Positions 1 to 5,616 of a stretch of 5,616 nt of DNA are shown one piece after another; the first letter of the stretch is position 1, and each line of letters begins with the position of its first letter. A model generated the notes under the pieces. It was not told where the DNA came from and did not search any database. It worked only from the letters and a program-made list of their open reading frames with translations. Made by a program: the position numbers and the translations under genes. The stretch is from Anaerolineales bacterium (lineage in GTDB: Bacteria > Chloroflexota > Anaerolineae > Anaerolineales > UBA4823): NCBI GenBank assembly GCA_022865865.1, contig JALHTN010000649.1, forward strand, positions 1-5,616, read 5' to 3'.

Positions 1-24
1 ATTCTGGCGATATCGGAAATGGAA

Positions 25-58
25 AACCTGGCAGATATATATAAAAATCTGCCAGGTT
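25..58 (-). terminator. Hairpin after the HEPN/MNT pair, possible terminator
   Basis: A perfect 12-bp inverted repeat has arms AACCTGGCAGAT (25-36) and ATCTGCCAGGTT (47-58) around a 10-base A/T loop. It begins 29 bases past the MNT stop codon. Read on the minus strand, the second arm ends in GGTT and runs on as TTCC then ATTT, a short and interrupted T-tract. The plus-strand exit has no T-run. An intrinsic terminator for the leftward pair is therefore the best reading, but a weak one. The palindrome GATATC occurs on both sides (9-14 and 59-64). Nothing else is seen in 1-87. Confidence 0.5.
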
Positions 59-87
59 GATATCCTGCTTATCGAACCTTAAAATGC

Positions 88-423
88 TTATATTTCTTTC
101 CCGGAGGTGATCGCGGTATACCACCCTGGCGAGGATTCTCGCAAGCGCTCAAATTCATCGCGTGTATACACCACCAGATCGACGCCCACGGGAAACCCGA
201 GCGGCAGATAATCAGAGACGCGATCCCTTGGAATCTTATCGGAAGCAGAGACGATCAGACAGAGGTCGACATCGCTCCCTGGTGATGGCAACCCGCTTAC
301 CCAGGAGCCGAACCAGATTACTCGCACGATTTCTGGGTGCCGGGATCGCAATTCGAGGACGTAAGTTTCAACCGCATTCCGGATCTGCTTCCGGTCAATC
401 GATCTGATGACGACAGAATTCAA
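88..423 (-). CDS. MNT-type minimal nucleotidyltransferase, putative antitoxin of a HEPN/MNT pair
   Basis: This is a 111-residue protein from a TTG start. It shows the polymerase-beta-type nucleotidyltransferase signature: G39-S40 and G44, then D51-x-D53 (SDVDL), with the third acidic residue D82 in a beta strand (GVDLVVY). All three metal-binding aspartates are present, so it could be catalytically active. In known MNT/HEPN modules the MNT partner neutralises a HEPN toxin, in studied cases by adding AMP to it; here that role is inferred from family and context. The start was chosen because TTG at 423-421 lies 6 bases after GGAGG (434-430). An upstream in-frame ATG at 504 only adds an Arg/Lys-rich stretch read out of frame from the HEPN gene. 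The gene overlaps the end of the HEPN gene by 29 bases, which implies translational coupling. Its length is usual for minimal nucleotidyltransferases. Confidence 0.88.
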   Translation of the reverse strand: MNSVVIRSIDRKQIRNAVETYVLELRSRHPEIVRVIWFGSWVSGLPSPGSDVDLCLIVSASDKIPRDRVSDYLPLGFPVGVDLVVYTRDEFERLRESSPGWYTAITSGKEI

Positions 424-787
424 GGATGGCCTCCGCCTGATGAACCGCGCTTTGCGCTTCGTTCGTGGTGTAAAAATCCGTTGGCGCTCCAGAATCGAAG
501 CCATTTGGATAGCGCGTTGGGATGTAGAACTTATCTAAAATGCGGGCGTAATCCACCAGGGCTTCGGAAGGTGATTCAATGGATATAGGAAGGTTGCCGA
601 TCAGCACAGTCAGGGTGTGCCCCCAGGCATCCATACCTTGCTTGAGAAAGACAGCTTTCAAAGCCTTCTCAGCAGCTTGGTGGGCAGCAAAACAGGACCA
701 TTCGAAATCGCCGTCTTCTAAGGCATTACGAGCATGACGAAGGTCGGCTTCAGCCTGGCGGAACCAATCAGAGTAGCGGTTGCTCAT
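395..787 (-). CDS. HEPN domain protein, putative partner/toxin of the MNT
   Basis: This is a 130-residue, mostly helical protein of the PF05168-like HEPN type. The family hallmark is the second-helix stretch F33-AAHQAAEKALKAV, followed by W55-G-H-T-L, Y88-x-P-T-R-Y-P and a C-terminal helix with A-x-x-A-V-H-Q-A-E-A-I-L (about 111-122). HEPN proteins paired with MNTs form toxin-antitoxin or related defence modules, and many HEPN proteins are RNases. The canonical R-x(4-6)-H catalytic motif is absent here, so RNase activity cannot be assumed. ATG 787-785 is preferred over TTG 796-794 because AGGA (800-797) sits 9 bases before the ATG but directly abuts the TTG. It is the first gene of the leftward pair, and its 3' end contains the MNT start and ribosome binding site. 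Alternatively it may be a non-catalytic adaptor that recruits the nucleotidyltransferase. Confidence 0.9.
   Translation of the reverse strand: MSNRYSDWFRQAEADLRHARNALEDGDFEWSCFAAHQAAEKALKAVFLKQGMDAWGHTLTVLIGNLPISIESPSEALVDYARILDKFYIPTRYPNGFDSGAPTDFYTTNEAQSAVHQAEAILEFCRHQID
430..434 (-). promoter_or_regulatory. Ribosome binding site that sets the MNT start
   Basis: GGAGG on the minus strand is followed by 6 bases and then TTG (423-421). It lies inside the HEPN coding region. It is the only strong Shine-Dalgarno match near the MNT start and favours the 111-residue form over a 138-residue form from ATG 504. Confidence 0.65.
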
Positions 788-826
788 GATACACAATCCT
801 TTAACTGCGAAACTTCAGCAAAGGTT

Positions 827-835
827 ATTATAGCA
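827..835 (-). promoter_or_regulatory. Extended -10 promoter for the HEPN/MNT pair
   Basis: The minus strand reads TGCTATAAT, a perfect extended -10 (TGN plus TATAAT at 832-827). No good -35 hexamer is found 16-18 bases upstream, which is common for extended -10 promoters. Transcription would start near 820, giving a leader of about 30 bases with AGGA at 800-797 before the HEPN ATG. Confidence 0.6.
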
Positions 836-841
836 TTTACA

Positions 842-868
842 TGGGTAGAGGTATGAAACCAATACCCA
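842..868. repeat. Nested inverted repeats between the divergent genes, possible operator
   Basis: TGGGTA (842-847) and TACCCA (863-868) form a perfect 6-bp inverted repeat with a 15-base spacer. GGTAT (850-854) and ATACC (862-866) form a second one with a different centre, so the two cannot form at once. Both cover the -35 zone of the leftward promoter and lie in the upstream region of the SulP gene. A regulator-binding role is inferred from position only. No convincing plus-strand promoter is seen in 797-918: TTTACA (836-841) resembles a -35 but has no matching -10. Confidence 0.3.
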
Positions 869-901
869 AACGAAAAGAATTTAGAGATTTACCCTGCGAT
901 T

Positions 902-910
902 GGAGAGGAG
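902..910 (+). promoter_or_regulatory. Strong ribosome binding site for the SulP gene at ATG 919
   Basis: GGAGAGGAG ends 8 bases before ATG 919-921, a near-ideal Shine-Dalgarno arrangement. It marks ATG 919 as the original start of the transporter frame, although that frame meets TAG at 937-939. GTG 1039, the first usual start codon after the stop, has no Shine-Dalgarno match upstream. Confidence 0.75.
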
Positions 911-918
911 ATTAAGAA

Positions 919-2604
919 ATGCAAACGGCACAGATCTAGCATGGAATAGCGAAGTACATCCCCATCCTGGGCTGGCTGCCCGCATACCCCCGGGGCGATT
1001 TTCGGTTCGATCTCGTCGCCGGGCTGACAGCCTCAGCCGTGGTCATCCCGCAGGCCATGGCCTACGCCACCATCGCCGGTTTGCCCGTGGAAGTTGGGCT
1101 CTATACAGCCCTGATGCCGATGGTGATCTACGCCGTGCTGGGCACCTCCCGTCCGCTCAGCGTGAGCACCACTTCAACCATCGCTATGCTCACTGCGACC
1201 ACCCTGGCTGGGGTGGGGCAGAGCAGCGATCCGTATGACTACATCATCCCTGCCGCTACGCTGGCCTTCCTGGTGGGAGTTTTCCTCCTTTTAGCTGGTG
1301 TGCTACGCCTGGGCTTTATCGCCAACTTCATCTCCGACCCGGTATTGACTGGTTTCAAAGCTGGGATCGGGGTGGTGATCTTCGTCGGTCAATTGGGCAA
1401 GGTTCTCGGCCTTTCCCTCGCTAAAGGTCCCATTTTGCAAACAATTGTTTCGATTCTTGATAATCTAGACCAGATCAGTTGGCCGACAGTACTGATCTCC
1501 GCCATCACGCTGGCGATCCTGATCCTGCTTCCCCGTTGGACCAAGCGGGTACCTGCTGCCATGATCGCGGTGGGGTTTGGCATCCTGGCCTCAATCTTGT
1601 TAAATACAGGTGCCTTGGGCATCAAGTTGGTTGGTCCAATTCCAGCCGGATTGCCATCATTGACTGTTCCAGACCTATCATTGTTTTCACAGCTGTGGGT
1701 CGGTGCTTTGGGGATCGGCTTGATGTCATTTGTCGAATCAATAGCCGCGGCACGCGCTTTTACCAAGCATGGCGACCAGATCCCAGCTGCAAACCAGGAA
1801 CTGCTCGCCCTGGGAGCCGCGAATATCGGTGGTGGGCTGACATCAGCCATGCCGGGTGGTGGTGGCACCTCGCAGACTGCGGTCAATGACCAAGCCGGAG
1901 CCCGGTCGCAGCTGGCGGGGATCGTCAATGCAGCTGTTGTGCTGATCACTTTGCTGTTCCTTGCTCCTTTGATCAGTTTAATGCCGCAAGCCACACTCGG
2001 AGCCCTGGTGCTGGTTGCCGCAGCTGGATTGGTAAAGTTGGGAGAATTTCGCAAGATCAGAAATGTTCGCCGCACGGAGTGGATCTGGGCTGTGGTGGCA
2101 TTTTTCGGTGTCATCATCCTTGGGACGCTGCAGGGCATCCTGGTGGCTGTGATCTTGTCCATACTGGCCTTGCTCTACCTGGCCAGCAACCCCCCCGTTT
2201 ACAGGGTCGGCCGCAAAGTTGGGACGGATGTCTTTAGGGCATTGAGAGATCACCCAGATGATGAAACCTTTCCTGGACTGCTGATGCTGCGCACCGAGGG
2301 AGTGATGTTCTTTGCCAGCGCGCCGCATGCGATTGACCAGATTGCACGGATAGCACGCGAGCACCAACCAAAAATTGTCGTGCTGGATTGCAGCCCGGTA
2401 CCCAATTTCGAATACACCTCCATCAAGCAGTTTTTGGATTTTGATGACAAGCTGCAAACCAGTGGTGTCACGCTTTGGTTAGCTGCCCTGAATCGGGAAG
2501 CATTTGAAACGATTGAAAAAACGGAACTCGGAAAGGCGTTAGGTCATGAGCGCATGTTCTTCAACCTGGAACAGGCCGTGGAAGTGTACCTGGAGAGATT
2601 ATGA
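919..2604 (+). CDS. SulP/SLC26-family anion transporter with STAS domain, interrupted by TAG at codon 7
   Basis: This is an inner-membrane anion transporter of the sulfate permease family; sulfate, bicarbonate or another anion cannot be decided from sequence. Numbering runs from ATG 919. The N-terminal region reads KYIPILGWLP and DFRFDLVAGL. Helix 1 carries the family signature VVIPQAMAYATIAGLP (41-56). Other conserved parts are E273 in FVES, N292-Q-E-L with GAAN (299-302), and T317-S-x-T-A-V-N323. A cytoplasmic STAS domain follows at about 452-561, with D490 in V-V-L-D-C-S. The full frame has 561 codons, normal for the family. The frame is intact apart from TAG at codon 7 (937-939). The only usual start downstream is GTG 1039, which would give 521 residues but begins mid-helix 1 and has no ribosome binding site. 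The gene may carry a nonsense mutation, a sequence error or a recoded codon. It heads the rightward gene run. Confidence 0.88.
937..939 (+). other. In-frame amber (TAG) codon at position 7 of the SulP gene
   Basis: The frame from ATG 919 reads M-Q-T-A-Q-I, then TAG, then HGIAKYIPILGWLP, which is recognisable SulP N-terminal sequence before helix 1. The codons between TAG and GTG 1039 include no ATG, GTG or TTG; only near-cognates such as ATA 946 and CTG 967 occur. One base change would restore a sense codon, for example to CAG, AAG, TGG or TAC/TAT. Confidence 0.85.
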
Positions 2605-2669
2605 AGTGCTCTGTGGGATATTGGAGTCATTCTCAGAATAATCAGATAGTCTCTTGCCAATCAAAATGA
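2601..2669 (+). CDS. Possible 22-residue bridging ORF after SulP
   Basis: ATG 2601 overlaps the SulP stop as ATGA (2601-2604). GGAG (2592-2595) lies 5 bases before it, inside the last SulP codons. The frame runs 22 codons to TGA 2667-2669. The peptide starts MKCSVGYW, is polar and Gln/Asn/Ser-rich, and has no recognisable domain or membrane segment. A function as a peptide is doubtful. Its more likely value is keeping ribosomes moving across the 81-base gap to the next gene. It could equally be a chance frame. Confidence 0.3.
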   Translation: MKCSVGYWSHSQNNQIVSCQSK

Positions 2670-2689
2670 TATCAATCCGCCTAGTATGA
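2666..2689 (+). CDS. Possible 7-codon coupling ORF before the DUF308 gene
   Basis: ATG 2666 overlaps the preceding TGA as ATGA (2666-2669), encodes MISIRLV, and ends at TGA 2687-2689, which overlaps the next gene's ATG 2686 as ATGA. It has no Shine-Dalgarno sequence, so it could be translated only by ribosomes handed on from the 22-codon frame. It is listed because it completes a chain of overlaps; on its own it would not be believable. Confidence 0.18.
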   Translation: MISIRLV

Positions 2690-3234
2690 AGAAGAATATC
2701 GCTTTTTACATCACCTTGATCCGCGGCTTGCTGGCGATCAGCCTGGGTGCGGTCTTGCTTTTCCAGCCGGAAAAGACCCGTCCAATTTTGGCCAATTTCA
2801 TGGGTATGTTCTGGCTGGCGAGCGGGATTATCAGCCTGCGCTGGAGCGCTTCTGGCGAGCGCGCCAAACGTCTTGGCATCTTAGCAGGGGCGATCGGCGT
2901 AGTTGCGGGTTTGGGGATGTTAACTCGTGGTCTGACCAACGCCTGGATCAGGCAAGATATTCTGTTCTCCCTGCTTGGAGTATTAATCCTGCTGACGGGT
3001 ATTCTGCACACCTTTGGAGGATTTCGGGTGGCTGATCAGAAGATCCGCAAATGGTCCCTGACCACCCTATTGCTTGGAATCTTCGAGATCGTGCTCGGAA
3101 TAATGCTGATCGTAGAACCCATGGGACGCAGTAAGTTTCTCTATCTGGCAGCCAGCATCTGGGCTCTGGTGGGTGGATTTATCTTGATCAGCGATGCAGT
3201 TCGTATTCGCAAAGCTTCTGTGGAGTCTGTCTAA
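2686..3234 (+). CDS. DUF308/HdeD-like six-helix membrane protein
   Basis: This 182-residue integral membrane protein has six predicted helices at about 7-26, 33-52, 63-80, 92-112, 124-143 and 151-171. It resembles the DUF308 family that includes E. coli HdeD, a membrane protein linked to acid resistance whose molecular activity is not known. Internal repetition is visible: RGLLAISLGAVLLFQP (13-28) resembles LGIFEIVLGIMLIVEP (130-145), each followed by a short loop and another helix, as expected for two-helix repeats in this family. There is no Shine-Dalgarno sequence before ATG 2686, and no other start exists between it and the in-frame TAG at 2647-2649, so translation probably depends on upstream coupling. 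Its stop overlaps the antiporter start (TAATG). Within this run a role in membrane or pH stress is plausible but inferred. Confidence 0.85.
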   Translation: MKKNIAFYITLIRGLLAISLGAVLLFQPEKTRPILANFMGMFWLASGIISLRWSASGERAKRLGILAGAIGVVAGLGMLTRGLTNAWIRQDILFSLLGVLILLTGILHTFGGFRVADQKIRKWSLTTLLLGIFEIVLGIMLIVEPMGRSKFLYLAASIWALVGGFILISDAVRIRKASVESV

Positions 3235-4499
3235 TGATCTTGTTGGGAATTTTTCTAACTGTCTTATTCTTATTCAGCCTGATCTCAAAACGCGCCCGGG
3301 CGACGGTTATCACCGCACCAATCGTGTTCACGATTGCAGGCATGTTGGGTTTCTTTGTGCTGCCAGAAGCATCCCAATCCCCGGTAAATAATAAAACCGT
3401 TTTGGTGATCGGTGAAATTACCCTGGCTCTGGTCTTGTTTTCTGACGCTTCAAGAATTAATCTGCGCAAGGTGATGCGGGAATACCAGCTTCCTAGCCGT
3501 TTGTTAGGGATTGGCATGCCGCTGACGATCATGTTGGGCGGGATAGTGGCATTATTGTTATTCAGTGATTTCTCCATCTGGGAAGCTGCCATCCTGGCCA
3601 CCATCCTCGCCCCAACCGATGCCAGCCTGGGCGCAGCCATCCTGCACAGCAAACGGGTACCGGCCATCATCCGCCGGGCGCTGAACCTGGAATCTGGTCT
3701 GAACGATGGTCTTTCCATCCCCTTGCTGATGTTGTTTATCGCCCTGGCTTCCGCAAACACCCCCTTGCAGGATGGTACCTGGCTGGTTTTTACCGTTCAG
3801 CAGATCGGCTTCGGTTTGCTGGTTGGCCTGCTGATCGGATGGCTAGGTAGTTTTTTGGCAGCCAATGCAGAAAAGAAGGGCTGGATGACCAATTCAGCCC
3901 ATCAGCTGGTCCTGATTGCGATCGCGATATTGTCCTGGTGGCTGGCAGAAAAGGTGGTCGGCGGTAATGGCTTTATCGCTGCCTTTGTCGCTGGGGTGCT
4001 TGTCAGGGAGGGATACCATGAGGCTCATGAAAGGATGGCCGAATTCTCCGAGGCGTGGGGAGACTTGTTGATTTATCTCATATTCTTCTTCTTCGGTTTG
4101 ATGGCCATGCCTCAAATAGAACATTTGATTGGACCCTATTGGATTTATGCATTATTGAGTTTAACACTGGTACGGATGCTGCCAGTTGGATTAGCGATGC
4201 TGGGTACCAGATTGCATATCTCCTCGGTATTGTTCTTGGGTTGGTTCGGTCCACGCGGTCTGGCCTCTATCATCCTGGGATTAATCTTCCTGGAGCAAAA
4301 AACCCATTTGTCCGTTGAGCCGACCATCATCTTAGCCATCATTGCCACTGTTTTGTTGAGCGTATTCGCCCATGGAATCAGCGCTGCGCCGGCAATCAAC
4401 CTGTATTCCAGGCATCTGGCCTCCCTGGGACCTGACGCTCCCGAGCGGAAGGAAGTAGGTGCCATCAGACCGACCAACCAGGACTCGAAAACGCTATGA
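3234..4499 (+). CDS. CPA1/NhaP-like Na+(K+)/H+ antiporter
   Basis: This 421-residue protein is hydrophobic across about 12-13 helices and ends in a polar tail of roughly 35 residues. It exchanges protons for Na+ or K+ across the cytoplasmic membrane; the preferred ion is not decidable here. Key motifs are A126-P-T-D129-A, the substrate-site Asp region, L152-E-S-G-L-N157-D158-G, the Asn-Asp pair typical of electroneutral CPA1 members such as archaeal NhaP, and G336-W-F-G-P-R341-G, a conserved basic helix region. Spacing of D129, N157/D158 and R341 is close to that of the NhaP proteins of known structure. Start ATG 3234 overlaps the previous stop (TAATG) and follows GGAG (3222-3225) by 8 bases. 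The end overlaps the MscS start as ATGA. No C-terminal TrkA or cNMP-binding domain is present, so no nucleotide-binding regulatory domain is visible. Confidence 0.93.
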   Translation: MILLGIFLTVLFLFSLISKRARATVITAPIVFTIAGMLGFFVLPEASQSPVNNKTVLVIGEITLALVLFSDASRINLRKVMREYQLPSRLLGIGMPLTIMLGGIVALLLFSDFSIWEAAILATILAPTDASLGAAILHSKRVPAIIRRALNLESGLNDGLSIPLLMLFIALASANTPLQDGTWLVFTVQQIGFGLLVGLLIGWLGSFLAANAEKKGWMTNSAHQLVLIAIAILSWWLAEKVVGGNGFIAAFVAGVLVREGYHEAHERMAEFSEAWGDLLIYLIFFFFGLMAMPQIEHLIGPYWIYALLSLTLVRMLPVGLAMLGTRLHISSVLFLGWFGPRGLASIILGLIFLEQKTHLSVEPTIILAIIATVLLSVFAHGISAAPAINLYSRHLASLGPDAPERKEVGAIRPTNQDSKTL

Positions 4500-5616
4500 T
4501 TAGATCTAAACTCCTTCCCTATTTGTTATTGGCGGTTCTGGTGCTTCTCACGACAGGGTGTGGCACATTGCCGCAAACTAATGAAATTATCTCTACACCC
4601 ATACCAGATTTGACCCCCACCCCCAGCGCATTTCAAAACGCGGTCTCTGACATTGCTAAAAACTCGGGTATTGACAAGCAGGTATTTCTCGGATTAACAG
4701 GAGAAGACTGGATCAACCTGGGAATCTCCATATTAATCTTTCTGGTGGGTACATTCTTTATCACGCGGATCGTGCATGCCCTGCTGCGATGGATAACCGG
4801 GTTCACTTCGAGTAAGCGAGACGATGAGTTTGTAGCAGCCATCAAAGGTCAAATCAATCTATTCATCAGCGTTCTGATCTTTGATTTCGCGACTGGTAGA
4901 CTGCCCTTCATCCATGTCTACTGGAAAGCAGCTCTCAACCAGGTGTATTTCGCATTATATGTGTTCGCCATAACCTGGATCCTGTGGAAACTTATCGATT
5001 TAGGTTTCACCTGGCATAAAGGTGATACGGTTCCAGAGGGAGAAGTAGATGCCAGCGAATCATTGAGGATTTTATTCAAGCGATTATTGTACGGGCTGCT
5101 GCTGATTGTCGCAATCACAGTAATATTAAACAATTTCGGTGTGAATGTCACCATCTTGCTGGCATTGCTGGTCATTGGGATTATTGCAATCTTCCTGGCA
5201 GCTCAGGACACGCTGACCGATATGGTCTATGGATTCATTCTTCTCTTTGACCAGCCGTTCCGGGTTGGAGATAGAATAGAAATACAAGAATTAGGAACCT
5301 GGGGAGATATCATCCAAGTTGGGGCGCGGACCACTCGCATCCGCACCAGGGATAATCGGGTGGTGATTATGCCAAATTCGATTATCGGTAAGAACCAGGT
5401 GACAAATTACTCCTACCCGGATCCCCACTATCGTATTCAGACCGAGATCGACATTGAATACGGCAACGATCCGGAGCGGGTCAGCCAGGTCATTGTTGAA
5501 GCAGTTCAAACCGCGCAAGGCGTGCTCCAAGATAAAGAAGTAGATACTTTGGTGATGAAGATCGGAAAATCGGGTCTCAAATTTCGTGTCCGCTGGTGGA
5601 TTGATACCTACAGCGA
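4496..5616 (+). CDS. MscS-family mechanosensitive channel with lipoprotein-type signal, 3' end cut off
   Basis: The frame is open from ATG 4496 to the window edge (373 codons plus 2 bases). Residues 6-21 form a signal-type helix ending T19-T-G-C22, a loose lipobox. A Thr/Pro-rich linker (about 33-45) follows. Membrane helices lie at about 75-93, 120-136, 147-171 and 197-212. The pore-lining segment is 215-240 (FGVNVTILLA...AAQDTL). The MscS beta domain follows: D252-Q-P-F-R-V-G-D259, then G270-D-I, T279-x-I-R-T-R-D, and I291-M-P-N-S with N304-Y-S. Residues from about 313 start the C-terminal alpha/beta domain. Such channels release small solutes when membrane tension rises. The start overlaps the antiporter stop (ATGA); AGGA at 4480-4483 is 12 bases away, so coupling is likely. 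The signal peptide and a glycine-poor pore helix are unusual. Confidence 0.92.
   Translation, partial: MIRSKLLPYLLLAVLVLLTTGCGTLPQTNEIISTPIPDLTPTPSAFQNAVSDIAKNSGIDKQVFLGLTGEDWINLGISILIFLVGTFFITRIVHALLRWITGFTSSKRDDEFVAAIKGQINLFISVLIFDFATGRLPFIHVYWKAALNQVYFALYVFAITWILWKLIDLGFTWHKGDTVPEGEVDASESLRILFKRLLYGLLLIVAITVILNNFGVNVTILLALLVIGIIAIFLAAQDTLTDMVYGFILLFDQPFRVGDRIEIQELGTWGDIIQVGARTTRIRTRDNRVVIMPNSIIGKNQVTNYSYPDPHYRIQTEIDIEYGNDPERVSQVIVEAVQTAQGVLQDKEVDTLVMKIGKSGLKFRVRWWIDTYS

Noticed and set aside
9..64. GATATC pair flanking the 25-58 hairpin as mobile-element ends
   Set aside because: The 6-bp palindrome also occurs elsewhere in the window (2668-2673), and nothing transposon-like lies between the copies.
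424..504. 27-residue N-terminal extension of the MNT from ATG 504
   Set aside because: The extension is the out-of-frame reading of the conserved HEPN C-terminal helix and is abnormally Arg/Lys-rich. A better ribosome binding site serves TTG 423.
836..868. Plus-strand promoter with TTTACA (836-841) as -35
   Set aside because: No acceptable -10 hexamer lies 16-18 bases downstream (only CAATAC-like sequence). The SulP promoter cannot be placed with confidence.
937..939. TAG as a pyrrolysine codon
   Set aside because: The codon lies in a poorly conserved N-terminal tail, not at a catalytic site, and no pylT or pylS is visible in this window. A point mutation or sequence error is simpler. It stays open only as a genome-level check.
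1039..1041. GTG 1039 as the true SulP start
   Set aside because: Clear SulP sequence lies upstream of it, it falls inside helix 1, and there is no Shine-Dalgarno sequence. ATG 919 has an ideal one in the same frame.
1389..2162. 257-codon minus-strand reading frame inside the SulP gene
   Set aside because: It is a shadow of the well-supported transporter. Its translation is low-complexity, rich in Pro/Ala/Arg/Ser, and matches no family I recognise.
2637..2642. AATAAT as a -10 box for a separate DUF308 promoter
   Set aside because: It matches five of six consensus bases, but no suitable -35 lies 16-18 bases upstream and A/T-rich hits like this are frequent.
3188..3760. 190-codon minus-strand reading frame opposite the antiporter
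   Set aside because: It covers the junction of two well-supported plus-strand genes, has no plausible ribosome binding site or recognisable domain, and reflects codon bias of the opposite strand.

Overview
The window (about half G+C) looks like bacterial chromosome. My best guess is a member of the Chloroflexota, near Anaerolineae. The clue is weak: the last gene starts with a lipoprotein signal followed by a Thr-Pro-rich linker (P-I-P-D-L-T-P-T-P), a style common in that group, and the gene mix fits. There are no RNA genes, insertion sequences or CRISPR repeats that I can see.

Layout. Two divergent transcription units leave the 797-918 intergenic region. Leftward (minus strand) is a two-gene HEPN / minimal-nucleotidyltransferase (MNT) pair: HEPN at 787-395, then MNT at 423-88, overlapping by 29 bases. 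It has an extended -10 promoter at 835-827 and a 12-bp hairpin past its end at 25-58. Rightward (plus strand) is a run of four membrane-protein genes: a SulP/SLC26-type anion transporter with a C-terminal STAS domain (919-2604), a DUF308/HdeD-like six-helix protein (2686-3234), a CPA1/NhaP-like cation:proton antiporter (3234-4499) and an MscS-family mechanosensitive channel (4496 to beyond the window edge).

How they may work together. Anion uptake, Na+(K+)/H+ exchange, an acid-stress-type membrane protein and an osmotic release valve form a plausible module for ion, pH and turgor homeostasis. The genes are tightly linked by stop/start overlaps (TAATG at 3232-3236, ATGA at 4496-4499). The only gap (2605-2685) is itself bridged by two tiny reading frames that join end to end through three ATGA overlaps.

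Main oddities. (1) The SulP gene has a strong ribosome binding site and ATG at 919, but an in-frame TAG at codon 7; the conserved N-terminus continues straight after it and no usual start codon follows until GTG 1039, inside transmembrane helix 1. (2) The triple ATGA relay. (3) The HEPN protein has no R-x(4-6)-H motif anywhere. (4) The MscS protein has a lipoprotein-type signal and an unusually bulky, glycine-poor pore helix.
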